Shown here: positions 1 to 8,994 of the stretch, one piece after another
How positions within the stretch are numbered: position 1 is the stretch's first letter
Layout: each line of letters starts with the position of its first letter
Source: Runella sp. CRIBMP
GTDB lineage: Bacteria > Bacteroidota > Bacteroidia > Cytophagales > Spirosomataceae
NCBI RefSeq assembly: GCF_009905605.1
Contig: NZ_JAAAKZ010000014.1
Location: 1 to 64,000 of the forward strand
Direction of reading: 5' to 3'
DNA length: 64,000 nt
The notes under the pieces: generated by a model
What the model was told of the DNA's origin: nothing
Database searches by the model: none
Seen by the model: only the letters and a program-made list of their open reading frames with translations
Made by a program: the position numbers and the translations under genes

Positions 1-338
1 GTAGCGGCCAAAGTTGCGGATGTGATGGCGGTATTGCCCACACAAGTTGGCGATTGATCAGTACCTGCGTTTGGTTTCACGCAAGCACAATTCGGAATTG
101 TAATTTCTACTGTATCGCTACAAGTAGCCGACGTTGCCCAGATGAATTGATATACACCTGGCACTAAACCTGTGACGGTCGAGGTGGCTGAACTTGAGTT
201 TGTAATAGTAGCGGTATTTGGGGTGTTTCCTACCTGCGTCCAAGCCCCGCCTGCTACGGCGGTAGCGGCCAAAGTTGCGGATGTGATGGCGGTATTGCCC
301 ACACAAGTTGGCGATTGATCAGTACCTGCGTTTGGTTT
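1..338 (-). repeat. 261-bp tandem coding repeat (87 aa unit)
   Basis: Bases 1-77 and 262-338 are identical, giving a period of 261 bp, exactly 87 codons. At least one full unit and part of the next are visible, and the array probably continues left of the window. Identity at DNA level suggests recent duplication or gene conversion. Confidence 0.9.
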
Positions 339-2723
339 TACGCAAACAGGTGCTTCATTCACCCCAATATCAAATGAGTGGTTGTTTTCGCCTGCATTAC
401 CCGTTTTTAGGGTAATCGTACCTGTACTTGTATTGTTATCTATCAACGTTGTTCCAGCACCTGTGGGTGAGAAAGCCGTACAGGTAGCCAACGCTCCTGC
501 CCCTAACGCTGTTTTTACTTTGATGACATAATCTTGATTGGCTTTGAGATTAGTGAAAAACCAGCTCCCTTTCTGACCATTGAGTGTAGCAGAGGTAACC
601 GTTTGTACAGGTGAACCCGTAGCGGTCGTCCCTTCGTAGAGTTCTATTTCTACGCCATCCACACCATCCTCGCCCGCATCCTGGATACCGTCTTTATCAG
701 TATCTTTCCAGATACGGTTTCCGATTTCGATGGGAGCTTCAATGCCCGAAAGTTCTATGTCTCCAAGGCCGTTTGCCTTTGCAAAAATGCCATCAGGATT
801 GCCTCTATAATAAAGTTGGTAATAATCGTTAAAAGACCCGTCGGTGGTTGACAACGTCATCGTTCCTGCATCTCCAGAATTTTTATTCTGAGCAAAAGCT
901 GTCGACATTACTTCACCTTGACCTTTTAAGACAGCTAAGGCACCTGTTGACGATTCTCTATGAGGATCACCAGCTACAGAATTATCATTAAAAAACTCTT
1001 TACCACCAGGCCCTTCAGGTGTCAGGGTACTCGACCCTACAAGTACTGAGCCATTGGCTGAGGTAAAAGTGCCATTGTTTTCTAAAGTGAAAGCCCCAGT
1101 GCTACAATTTAAGCCAGCAGCCAATATATCTCCTGAAGTCGAAATTGTAACAGATGTTGTGGCGGTTTTTAAATACCTACGATTTTCCTCACCCCATTGG
1201 TGCCCAGACCTGTCCATGAAGCCCAGTACCATGTCTCCATTGTCGGTAAACTCAATGTCGGAAAGCAACGGAGTTCCGTACCTTTGAGCTTCCTGGGTAG
1301 TAGAGAAAGGATTGCTATTATTGGTCCATGGTTTAGGATCATTCTCTTTGTCATAGGTTAATGGTAAGGTTACTACTGCAGTTGTATTAAATGCGGCCGC
1401 TGCTGTTGGATTATTTAATTCAAAGACAGATGCACTTAAGTCTGCTACTGCTCCGCCATCTTCCCCACTACAAATTACCCCGACATATAGCTTATTCCTG
1501 AAAAACTTTAGACCCCATGGGCGGTATGTCCCGTTTGTACAAGCTGGGTCAGGAACATCATAGCTGGTGACAGCAACAACCGAGGTTGGATTATAGGCAT
1601 TGTTCAATTCGAGTCTAAATACTTTTCTTGAATACAAATTCATCACAAAAAGGTATTTGCCATCATCACTGATGTCAATATCGCCTATACCCACTTTGCC
1701 CACCTGATCAAAAGCAGCAGGGTCATAGCTGGGATCTAATGGATTTGCAGTGAGGCCTCGTTGGGCGTTTGTGCCGATTACGCCTAAGCCAGATGGTTTT
1801 CCTGTTAGTGGGTCATTGGGTGTTCCTAAATAAGTAATCGTAGAATTATCGGCTGCTATCGAATAACTTGTTCCTGAACCATAAGCTGGTGCTGTAGCCA
1901 AAGCCCTTGTTCTATGCCCATTGGCATCCATATCATAAAACTCGGTAACATTAAATGAAGTTGCTGTAGGTTCGAGCATGTAGATACCTCCACTACCCAG
2001 TTTTCCCAATCCAACATGCCTCTTTAGAAGTGCTGAAGTAAATACTTTTTTGGCTTGTTTACTGTAAGCTACACCCCACGTTGGCCCAATGATTGCGCCA
2101 TTGACTTTTTGACTTGGTTCTGTGCCTGCACCCGTACCTGTTCCTACAGGGCCTGTATTGGTATAAGGATATCCGACAAACCAATCAGCATCGGCAACCG
2201 CTCCCGATACCAAGGGGTCGCCGCTGATATAACAGGGTATAAAAGCATTTACTCCTGTTGTACCCGTATTATAATCGCTCGGATTATGGATGGCAAAATT
2301 TACATTGGTCGAGTTACCATTGACAAATTGTATAGATGTGGCATTGCCGGTACCTGCAAAAGAGGCAAAATCAATTCCGGAGTTGGCACATAAACCCGTA
2401 GATGGTAACACAAATTCGACTCTAACCGCCGCTGTACCGCAACCCGTCAGCGTATAGTTAGGGGCGGTGCTGCCCGTTGTGACAGCAGTACCGCAAGTTG
2501 AGGCACTATTGGCTGAATAGGCATTTACAGTAATACCGGATACCAATGGCTCATTGGTATCTTTGGTTCCGTTGCCATTATAGTCTCTAAACACTGAGCC
2601 AGTTACCTGTGCCTGTACGCTCATCAACGAGAGCATCAGCATCAAAAACAGCACTGCACAGACCGTTTGCCGGACAGAAAACAGCCCCCTGAAATTTTTT
2701 GAGAGTGAAATAAAATTGGACAT
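1..2723 (-). CDS. Large secreted SdrD_B/repeat protein (3' part beyond left edge)
   Basis: About 907 codons are visible from an ATG at 2723; no stop is reached before the window edge. The N-terminus is a long signal peptide (hydrophobic LFLMLMLSLMSVQAQ), followed by an SdrD_B-like domain (VFRDYNGNGTKDTNEPLVSG), a roughly 500-residue region suggestive of a beta-propeller (for example GDIDISDDGKYLFVMN), then a second SdrD_B-like domain near residue 670 (IWKDTDKDGIQDAGEDGVDG). From about residue 795 it enters tandem 87-residue units containing AGTDQSPTCVGNTAITSATL. Such architecture is typical of exported adhesin-like proteins of Bacteroidota, often delivered by type IX secretion; the sorting domain would lie outside the window. 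Surface location is inference. The exact ligand or function cannot be told. Confidence 0.8.
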   Translation of the reverse strand, partial: MSNFISLSKNFRGLFSVRQTVCAVLFLMLMLSLMSVQAQVTGSVFRDYNGNGTKDTNEPLVSGITVNAYSANSASTCGTAVTTGSTAPNYTLTGCGTAAVRVEFVLPSTGLCANSGIDFASFAGTGNATSIQFVNGNSTNVNFAIHNPSDYNTGTTGVNAFIPCYISGDPLVSGAVADADWFVGYPYTNTGPVGTGTGAGTEPSQKVNGAIIGPTWGVAYSKQAKKVFTSALLKRHVGLGKLGSGGIYMLEPTATSFNVTEFYDMDANGHRTRALATAPAYGSGTSYSIAADNSTITYLGTPNDPLTGKPSGLGVIGTNAQRGLTANPLDPSYDPAAFDQVGKVGIGDIDISDDGKYLFVMNLYSRKVFRLELNNAYNPTSVVAVTSYDVPDPACTNGTYRPWGLKFFRNKLYVGVICSGEDGGAVADLSASVFELNNPTAAAAFNTTAVVTLPLTYDKENDPKPWTNNSNPFSTTQEAQRYGTPLLSDIEFTDNGDMVLGFMDRSGHQWGEENRRYLKTATTSVTISTSGDILAAGLNCSTGAFTLENNGTFTSANGSVLVGSSTLTPEGPGGKEFFNDNSVAGDPHRESSTGALAVLKGQGEVMSTAFAQNKNSGDAGTMTLSTTDGSFNDYYQLYYRGNPDGIFAKANGLGDIELSGIEAPIEIGNRIWKDTDKDGIQDAGEDGVDGVEIELYEGTTATGSPVQTVTSATLNGQKGSWFFTNLKANQDYVIKVKTALGAGALATCTAFSPTGAGTTLIDNNTSTGTITLKTGNAGENNHSFDIGVNEAPVCVKPNAGTDQSPTCVGNTAITSATLAATAVAGGAWTQVGNTPNTATITNSSSATSTVTGLVPGVYQFIWATSATCSDTVEITIPNCACVKPNAGTDQSPTCVGNTAITSATLAA

Positions 2724-2763
2724 AAAAGTAAAGAGTTGATTCGGGTATAAAATCTTTACTTTT
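2724..2763 (-). promoter_or_regulatory. Inverted repeat in the leader of the large secreted protein
   Basis: An 11-bp perfect inverted repeat (AAAAGTAAAGA at 2724-2734 and its complement at 2753-2763, 18-nt loop) ends directly at the start codon of the minus-strand gene. As RNA the 3' arm would cover the ribosome-binding region. Function is inferred only. Confidence 0.4.
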
Positions 2764-2927
2764 ATTAGCAAGGTCCGTGCAGAAAGGGATAAATAGGAGT
2801 TGATTTGGTGAAGACCTGCTTCAATTTGTATGTAAACTGCTAAAAGACATGGAGAAAGTTGGTATATTTCTGAAAGATGAGGCCTTCACAAAAGCCGTGC
2901 TAAAGAAACTTTTGCATGAGGTTGGTA

Positions 2928-4799
2928 TTACACTTTCCTGTTTACCCATAACTCAAAGGTTGTTCCGATACCTTCCCGGCTTTCTACATTTACTTTAATC
3001 CCTGCCTGCTGGGCAAACGTACTGATAATGATAAGCCCCAAACCAAGGTTTTGTTGTGTGGGTTGGAATCGTTGAGGGGTATCTAAAACGTTTCTAACCA
3101 ACTGCAATTGATCTTCCGACATCCCGGTGCCGCTGTCACGGAGGCTGATGTGCACTTGGAAGGGATCAGCAGCGGGTTTTGCTTCTATACGGATACTTCC
3201 CTGTGCCAGTGTATGCTGGGTAGCATTGTCGATGAGATTGCGCAGGATGAGGTCGAGGGCATTGGTGTCGGTGTGCACCATAAGGTCAGGGGCACAATCG
3301 TATACCAATTCAACGCTTTTGAGAAGTGTCACGGCCTTATATACCGAAACCAACGCTTCCAAAGTCGGTTGTAAGGCAAAAGAAGTGGGGGAAATGACGG
3401 TGTTGCCTTTTTGGGATAAAGCCCAGTACATGAGGTTATCAAGCATTTGGCGGATGTAAAGCCCAGATTGGTCAATGGAGCGCGAAAGTTTAATGATGGC
3501 CTGTTGGTCGCCGCGCTGGAGCAGTTTGCTGAATACCTCACTCAAGCCATAAAAGGCGTGGAGCGGACGACGCAGGTCGTGGGCAATGATGCGGATAAAC
3601 TCATCGCGCAGCAGAACGAGGGCATTGAGGCGGGTGTTGGATTGCCGTAAGCGCAGGCCCAAATAGCCCAACGAGGCAGCTACTGCCATGGCAATGAACA
3701 GTAGGGTTAGAATGAAGCGGTTTCGATTTTCGGTTTGGGTTGTTTGAAAAGTAAGTTCGGCTATTTGCGCTTGTTTGTTTTGGGCTTGAAATTCAATCAG
3801 TTTCTCCTTGCGCTGTTTTTCATAGACAATATCCTTCATGGTGGCGATGCTGTCACCATAAGCAGATGCTTCTTGGTAGCGCCCACGTCGATCCATTTCC
3901 TCCTTGGACATTTCGTATAGTGTCAAAAAGAAATAAGGAGTGCTTTTTTTGGAATAGTTACGCAGCAAGACAGCTATTTTGTTGCACAAAGCCAACCGTT
4001 CGTCGTAGCGGCCCAATTCCTCACAATCCATGGCTAAGTTTTGAGAAAGAAGAATATTCACCTCGGTTTGGTCGGGCTTGAGTTGCGTCAAAAGTCCTTT
4101 GAAGGTAGCATAAGAGGTGGCGTAGTCGCCCTGATATCCGTGTCCAGTACCAATAAAACTTTTGATTGTTATCCGTATGTATTCGTACTCGGGCTTGCTT
4201 TGGGCTAGCGCAAGGGCTTTTTGAAGCGATGCTAAACGTTCCTTAAGGTTGCTTTCGTCCGTACTGAGTTGATGCATCAACAAAGCCCTTTCAAGAATAA
4301 AATAATCGTGAGCATTAAAACGCGCCTTCAACAATTGCTGGGCTTTTTTTAGAAAATCCTGCGCGGCGTATTTATCGCCTTTGTCCAACGCATTAATCGT
4401 GTAATTGGAGGAAGCCAAACCCGAAAGGGTGTATATCATGCCCGAAGTATCTTTGAGGGCCTCAAAATCCTTGAACGCTTGATATTGTTCATTAAAATTG
4501 GAGCTTCTCCAGAAGGTGACAATTGCCTTTCCCACAGGCTGATTGAGCCTTTGAGAGAGTTGGCGCATTTCGAGCGTATCGCGATTTATTCGTTCAGGAT
4601 ACGAAAAAAAATAGGTTCTTTTCAGTCGTATCAAATTTTTCAACCGCTCTTCGGTGGGCTTGGGGTGGTTTTTAAGCCAACTTTCAAGGCTGTCCACGTT
4701 ATTGGTGGGGTAGGTGTCAGAGAAAGTAAAGGTTTGGGCTTGGGCGGCTAAGCCTCCCACAAGGAAAAGGGCAAATGCGAATCGAAAAGCAAAGGTCAT
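2928..4799 (-). CDS. TPR-containing sensor histidine kinase
   Basis: 623-residue membrane sensor kinase. A signal peptide (residues 1-21) precedes a periplasmic helical TPR-like region (about 35-330), a coiled stretch, one membrane segment (about 361-383), a HisKA domain with the phospho-accepting His407 in FIRIIAHDLRRP, and a HATPase domain with the N box (NLIDNATQH, 521-529), DSGTGMSE (555-562) and GLGLIII (586-592). The kinase should autophosphorylate and pass phosphate to a receiver. The LytTR response regulator just upstream (35 bp away, same strand) is the likely partner. The histidine motif is HDLRRP, slightly off the usual HELRTP. The signal sensed is unknown. Confidence 0.9.
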   Translation of the reverse strand: MTFAFRFAFALFLVGGLAAQAQTFTFSDTYPTNNVDSLESWLKNHPKPTEERLKNLIRLKRTYFFSYPERINRDTLEMRQLSQRLNQPVGKAIVTFWRSSNFNEQYQAFKDFEALKDTSGMIYTLSGLASSNYTINALDKGDKYAAQDFLKKAQQLLKARFNAHDYFILERALLMHQLSTDESNLKERLASLQKALALAQSKPEYEYIRITIKSFIGTGHGYQGDYATSYATFKGLLTQLKPDQTEVNILLSQNLAMDCEELGRYDERLALCNKIAVLLRNYSKKSTPYFFLTLYEMSKEEMDRRGRYQEASAYGDSIATMKDIVYEKQRKEKLIEFQAQNKQAQIAELTFQTTQTENRNRFILTLLFIAMAVAASLGYLGLRLRQSNTRLNALVLLRDEFIRIIAHDLRRPLHAFYGLSEVFSKLLQRGDQQAIIKLSRSIDQSGLYIRQMLDNLMYWALSQKGNTVISPTSFALQPTLEALVSVYKAVTLLKSVELVYDCAPDLMVHTDTNALDLILRNLIDNATQHTLAQGSIRIEAKPAADPFQVHISLRDSGTGMSEDQLQLVRNVLDTPQRFQPTQQNLGLGLIIISTFAQQAGIKVNVESREGIGTTFELWVNRKV

Positions 4800-4834
4800 G
4801 AAGGCAGAGGTTAAAATATTTAGAATGTGCTTTT

Positions 4835-5533
4835 CTATAAATGTTCTTTGTACTTTTCGATGAATAGTCTGCGAAAAGAACGCCCAATTTCAAAAGTTCT
4901 TTTCCGGATCGTTACGGTGTTTTCATTGAGGCTGATGCGCTGGATGAAATCTTTATTAACAAGGACGGACTTATGGATCTGAACAAAACGTTCATCAAGC
5001 AATGACAGGAGCTTAGAAAGCGAGAGTTTCTGTACGTATTCGCGCTCGCCGGTTTGGATGGTGCTGTAATTGCCTTCCACTTCTATAAAATGAATTTTAT
5101 CAAAAGGGATAGCTATTTTTTGGCCGTATCGTAAAGGGACAATCAGGGCTCGCTCAGGCTGAATATTGTCATTCATTAAACGATATGCGGCATTGGCTCC
5201 TTTAATGGCTGCGAGTAGCGTAAGGGGATGAAATGGTTTTACGTAAAAAGACGAGAAAGGTATAGAAAGGGTTTGTCCAATATAATGTTTGTCGGCAAAC
5301 TCCGTAACAAAAATGACGGGAATACCAGGTGGATTAACTTTGAAAAAGTCAAAGGCCAATCCGTCGGGTAATCTCACGTCGGCAAGAATAATGTCCGGTA
5401 GAGTTGATAAGAGCAGTTGTCTCGCTTCGGCCATAGAGGTGGCCAGTAAAATTGAAAATTCAAATTCTTCGAGCATGACCTGGAGTTTAATCTGCCAGAT
5501 GATGTCGTCTTCTATGATTAATACTTTGAGCAT
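4835..5533 (-). CDS. LytTR-family response regulator
   Basis: 232 residues: a receiver domain (1-120) with phospho-acceptor Asp52 in ADVRLPDG and the conserved Lys99 (VKPF), then a LytTR DNA-binding domain (about 130-230; FIEVEGNYSTIQT and RFVQIHKSVLVNKDFI). It is the first gene of a two-gene unit with the TPR histidine kinase, 35 bp apart, so the two form a two-component system. LytTR proteins bind short direct repeats; no target can be assigned here. Pairing a LytTR regulator with a HisKA-type kinase rather than a LytS-type kinase is common in Bacteroidota. Confidence 0.9.
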   Translation of the reverse strand: MLKVLIIEDDIIWQIKLQVMLEEFEFSILLATSMAEARQLLLSTLPDIILADVRLPDGLAFDFFKVNPPGIPVIFVTEFADKHYIGQTLSIPFSSFYVKPFHPLTLLAAIKGANAAYRLMNDNIQPERALIVPLRYGQKIAIPFDKIHFIEVEGNYSTIQTGEREYVQKLSLSKLLSLLDERFVQIHKSVLVNKDFIQRISLNENTVTIRKRTFEIGRSFRRLFIEKYKEHL

Positions 5534-5778
5534 TAAAATCTACCAGTTTTGAGAGTGGGTTGCTCCTGACTGCTACTAAGGTAGCAACGGTTTAAATGAT
5601 ATGGATATTTTTTTGAGGATATTCTGCCTAATTTGGTGATAAACTGCATTTTGGACTACATTCATATACTTTTTGTGCTTTTTGTCTACTTAATAGTAAG
5701 AATTTGGTAAAGATGGGCAAATAATTGCAATTGCTTATAGAAAATATGACTTTTTAAAACCTATACTTTAGCATTATA

Positions 5779-6330
5779 ATGATGACAACATTGCACCCTA
5801 CTACCCAACTTAATGATAGAGCACAGATTGTTTTATCCATTGAAATAAAAGACTTGTCGCAAACCATTACCCAATTAGTGCAGCAAGGGATACATTTTAC
5901 GATCAACTATTCTCCCATGCCGGAAAAATATATGGAGAGGGCAGACGTTGGCTGCGAGTCTTTGGGCATTGAGCCGATTTTCCAAGATGACTCGAATTTA
6001 AAATACGTGTTTATGCAAAAAATAGATCAGGTCATTCAGAAATCTATATCGGCAGGTACAACCCCATTGATTCAAGAAGTGGCAAAGGCCACTGAGATGA
6101 AGTGCAGTCGGGTAAAAGTGAAGTTAATGGAACTGACAGGTAAGACGTTTTACCAATATTACTTAATAGTAAAGATGGAGTACGCGGCCAAATTGCTGAA
6201 GACCGGATACAGAGCGTCACAGGTTTCGGAAAAAATAGGTTACAATCAGCCCATCAAATTCAATAAGATGTTTCAGAAATATTACGGAATGACGCCCTAC
6301 CGATACCGAAAACAGCATGAATCTGATTAG
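5779..6330 (+). CDS. Small AraC-type HTH regulator with N-terminal sensor-like domain
   Basis: 183 residues. The C-terminal part (about 95-180) is an AraC/XylS helix-turn-helix unit: VAKATEMKCSRVKVKLMEL for the first helix-turn-helix and GYNQPIKFNKMFQKYYGMTP for the second. The N-terminal 60 residues (VLSIEIKDLSQTITQLVQQG) look like a small alpha/beta domain, not the usual cupin. The same architecture and the same N-terminal pattern recur in the gene at 26890-27453, so the two are paralogs. It stands alone, divergent from the LytTR regulator. Two adjacent ATGs (5779, 5782) are possible starts. Target genes are unknown. Confidence 0.8.
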   Translation: MMTTLHPTTQLNDRAQIVLSIEIKDLSQTITQLVQQGIHFTINYSPMPEKYMERADVGCESLGIEPIFQDDSNLKYVFMQKIDQVIQKSISAGTTPLIQEVAKATEMKCSRVKVKLMELTGKTFYQYYLIVKMEYAAKLLKTGYRASQVSEKIGYNQPIKFNKMFQKYYGMTPYRYRKQHESD

Positions 6331-6430
6331 GCATTGTTAAGAGCCGATACAAAAATAAGGAATAAAAAAGCAGGAGTCATAATTGAGGAGTGGCCGTCGA
6401 TACGATGAGAAGTTAGAAAAAAGAAAAATC

Positions 6431-6470
6431 CGTCATCGCGTCCGCGGGCCGCTCGCTCATTCGTCATTCA
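6431..6470 (+). repeat. Left copy of inverted 40-bp repeat flanking decayed island
   Basis: Matches the reverse complement of 7563-7602 at 32 of 40 positions, with the shared core CCGCTCGCT and TCATTCA. The two copies enclose about 1.1 kb that holds only broken genes. Confidence 0.6.
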
Positions 6471-6660
6471 TCATTGTAACGGATGCTCGAGGGACGGTAG
6501 CCTGATACACCGGGCATTTACGGCTGTGGTTTGCCAAACGGCTGGTCGAGAAGCTCGACGCATTGATCACTCGATTGGGAGAGGCAACGCCCCACGGTCT
6601 ATTTAACAATGGTTAGGATAATGCCGTACGTAGTAGTTATTATTTAACCACAGATTTTTT
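6471..6660. other. Non-coding or decayed sequence
   Basis: No intact gene is seen. One open plus-strand stretch (about 6513-6615; contains RLWFAKRLVEKLDALITRLG) looks faintly like a segment following a membrane helix of a sensor kinase, which would fit the regulator remnant nearby. The resemblance is too short to assign. Confidence 0.3.
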
Positions 6661-6951
6661 AGGCTGCGTTAAGATTGATTCGGGAATACATGGAAGGCAG
6701 GAACGCCGAAGCGGCCCACATCCCGCTGTGGTTGTACCAATACATCTGCGAACCCAAGTCATAGTACCTGCCAGATTACGGCAGGTAGTAGTACTGCACA
6801 TCGGCTACGGCAGCCTCCTGTGATAGCCGGTGTCACCCCCATCCCATGCCGCCGTACGGAAAGAAGCTCCCCCAACGTGCGAAAAAGCGGTTGAAACGGC
6901 CAGGGCAATCATACCGAAAACCACTGACCCTATTTTTACGTACATATTCAT
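6661..6951 (-). pseudogene. Broken small secreted protein (YYYLPE-type family)
   Basis: Reading from an ATG at 6951, the product begins MNMYVKIGSVVFGMIALAV, a signal peptide, but soon runs into stops. Another frame continues VADVQYYYLP, stop, SGRYYDLGSQMYWYNHSGMW and ends SMYSRINLNAA near 6672. This pattern (YYYxPE..YYD...YWYN..W) is familiar from small secreted proteins of Cytophagales; the in-frame TAA stands where the family has Glu. At least one frameshift plus this nonsense change make it a pseudogene. Family function is not known. Confidence 0.65.
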
Positions 6952-7054
6952 GATTCTACGTTTTACAGTAGGGTAGCTACTGATGCAGATATATTGATAT
7001 CATTCTCAGAGAATCCGGAGAAAAAAGCCGCTCTAAAGAAAGAATTGATTTTTT

Positions 7055-7456
7055 TTGAAAAATGCCATGAAAATATTGATCATTGAAGACGAAGCATCGC
7101 TGGCCTACACCATGCGCGAATACCTCATCGGCGAGGGGCATGTATGTGAGTGGGTTTCGACGATGCCCGCCGCCGAAGAAAAAATCGGGGTGTATGATTA
7201 CGACTGCGTGTTGGTGGATATTATGTTGCCGGGCCAACCGTTTCATTGGTCGGAACTCAACGCCCGCCTGAAATCAGTGATGCGACGGCGACAAGGCGGG
7301 GGTTCAGGAAGGCTTTATCATTACGAAATTGAATGGGTTTCCCCTTCAATTTCGTACAGGAATTTAAGAGGGAAATGGAAGGCAAAAAAGGCGCAAGGGT
7401 ACAGATCGAAGGAGTTTATTCCGACCGCCGGCCGACAGTTTCTCATTCGGCTTTAA
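7055..7456 (+). pseudogene. Internally deleted OmpR-type response regulator
   Basis: The open frame encodes the first half of a receiver domain (KILIIEDEASLAYTMREYL, acceptor Asp in VLVDIMLPG) and then jumps directly to the receiver end (PFHWSELNARLKSVMRRRQ). About 45 residues between the phospho-acceptor and the conserved Lys-Pro are missing, and the Lys itself reads Gln. After the receiver, no winged-helix DNA-binding domain follows, only an unrelated tail. The frame is open (133 codons) but the product cannot be a working regulator. A second in-frame ATG at 7067 is the more usual start (MKILIIED). Confidence 0.7.
7322..7356. repeat. 12-bp inverted repeat inside regulator remnant
   Basis: Arms TACGAAATTGAA (7322-7333) and its exact complement (7345-7356) with an 11-nt loop. 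It sits where the deleted regulator loses homology to its family, so it may mark a rearrangement point. Confidence 0.5.
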
Positions 7457-7499
7457 CGTATAGTTCATACAACGTTAATTCATGGCTGTATATAGAAGT

Positions 7500-7530
7500 A
7501 AAAGCACTCGGCGTCCTGTTGAGTGCTTTT
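7500..7530 (+). terminator. Rho-independent terminator
   Basis: Ten-bp stem AAAAGCACTC/GAGTGCTTTT with an 11-nt loop followed by a T-rich stretch. It lies 44 bp after the regulator remnant and was probably its terminator. Confidence 0.75.
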
Positions 7531-7562
7531 CTGTTTTAACGGGTTTCGAATGACGAGTTATC

Positions 7563-7602
7563 TGAATGATGAATTAGCGAGCGGACCGCCGCCATGATGA
7601 CG
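7563..7602 (-). repeat. Right copy of inverted 40-bp repeat flanking decayed island
   Basis: Reverse complement matches 6431-6470 at 32 of 40 positions. See the left copy; together they delimit the island of pseudogenes. Confidence 0.6.
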
Positions 7603-7667
7603 AAGTACGAACTTTTCTTTTGTTCTCTGTGTATCCGTTCTCCTATTTTTAACTTCCTGCTTCTGAT

Positions 7668-8993
7668 TTACTCTCTCCTCCCTCCTGACTTCTCACTTCT
7701 GTCTCTGACCCGTTTTCCTCGAAAATCAATTCGTTCGTCTATCACCAGCAAATCGGCCCATCGCGTGGTGTAGCAAGGAGAGCGCTGGGTCTGCTGCGTG
7801 GTCCAACCTTTTCCCTGTGTGGCAATACGGATGGTATCGCGGCCCAACTTTCGATTGAGGGCATCTACCGCTTGAAAAACGCGGTGGTCTTTGAGTCGTT
7901 TGGGTTCATTGATGTCAAAAAGTACGGTTTGGGTGTTGGTTTCTGGCACAAGCCCGCTGACCATTACCCCTGCTTTTTTGTACCGGTATCCTTCTTTGAA
8001 AACGAGCTTTAAGGCTTTCAGTGCCATCGTTACCAAGTCAAAACCGCTGTGCGTGGCGGCAGAAAAATGAAGTACTTTGGAGCCAAAATACTGCGGGTCG
8101 TTTTCGCGGTGTGGGTTGGTAAACAAAAACAAGTGCAACAGATTGGCGCAGGTTTTTTGCTTACGCAGCTTCTCGCCGCAACGCGCGGCAAAAGTCGCGA
8201 CGGCCTCCTCAATCAAAGATAGGTCGGTGAGGGTATTTGAAAAAGAACGCGAAACACAGATGCCTTTTTTGGGATGAGGCTCAAGCGTTAAACCGTAGCA
8301 AATTTCGCCTCTTAATTCGCGCACCATACGTAAACCCACAATTTTGAGGTGTTTTTGAATCCATGAGTCGGGCATTTGAACGAGGTCAAAAGCGGTTCGG
8401 ATTTGGTGATCAGCCAAAAAACGGGCGTACCGGCGGCCCACCCCCCAAATATCCTCAACGGGCGTTGCGGCGAGGGCGATGTCGGCCGTAAAATTGTCTT
8501 CAATAACAAAAACACCCTCGTCTTTTGCGTGCGCTTTAACGTAGCGATTGGCGGCCTTGGCCAACGTTTTGGTGGGGGCAATGCCCAGCGAAACGGGGAT
8601 GCCCGTCCACTGCCGAATCGTTTGCCGAATCTCCTGACCAAACACATATAAATCATGGTACGGCATTTGTCGTAAATCCAAAAAAGCCTCGTCGATGGAA
8701 TACACCTCCAATTGCGGTACGAGTGCATGAAGGCTTTGCATGACGCGGTTGGAAAGGTCGCCATAAAGTGCGTAATTGGAGGAAAAGACTTCGACCTTGT
8801 GTTGTTTAATCAAGGATTCGATTTGGTATAGCGGCACGCCCATTGGGATATTTAACTTCTTGGCCTCGTCAGAACGGGCAATAATGCAGCCGTCGTTGTT
8901 AGACAAAACTACGATGGGCTTTTTTTTCAGTTTAGGCTGAAAAATCTGTTCACAGGAAGCGTAGAAATTGTTGCAATCGATGAGTGCGTACAT
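7668..8993 (-). CDS. umuC: DNA polymerase V catalytic subunit UmuC (Y-family)
   Basis: 441 residues, full length for UmuC-type translesion polymerases. The Y-family active site is intact: Asp6 in MYALIDCNNFYASCE and Asp101/Glu102 in YSIDEAFLDL. The SNNDGCIIARSDEAK motif and the thumb helix-hairpin-helix region (VEDIWGVGRRYARFL) are present, followed by the little-finger and C-terminal UmuC-specific regions. It copies past DNA lesions with low fidelity. It is the second gene of a umuD-umuC operon; umuD ends 1 bp before this start. Regulation is probably by the divergent HTH-S24 protein at 9528. Confidence 0.95.
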   Translation of the reverse strand: MYALIDCNNFYASCEQIFQPKLKKKPIVVLSNNDGCIIARSDEAKKLNIPMGVPLYQIESLIKQHKVEVFSSNYALYGDLSNRVMQSLHALVPQLEVYSIDEAFLDLRQMPYHDLYVFGQEIRQTIRQWTGIPVSLGIAPTKTLAKAANRYVKAHAKDEGVFVIEDNFTADIALAATPVEDIWGVGRRYARFLADHQIRTAFDLVQMPDSWIQKHLKIVGLRMVRELRGEICYGLTLEPHPKKGICVSRSFSNTLTDLSLIEEAVATFAARCGEKLRKQKTCANLLHLFLFTNPHRENDPQYFGSKVLHFSAATHSGFDLVTMALKALKLVFKEGYRYKKAGVMVSGLVPETNTQTVLFDINEPKRLKDHRVFQAVDALNRKLGRDTIRIATQGKGWTTQQTQRSPCYTTRWADLLVIDERIDFRGKRVRDRSEKSGGRRE

Positions 8994-8994
8994 T

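Noticed and set aside
1..338. Possible CRISPR array
   Set aside because: The repeats are coding, long (261-bp period) and lack spacers.
6977..7246. Minus-strand 89-codon frame
   Set aside because: Antisense to the receiver remnant; no independent support.
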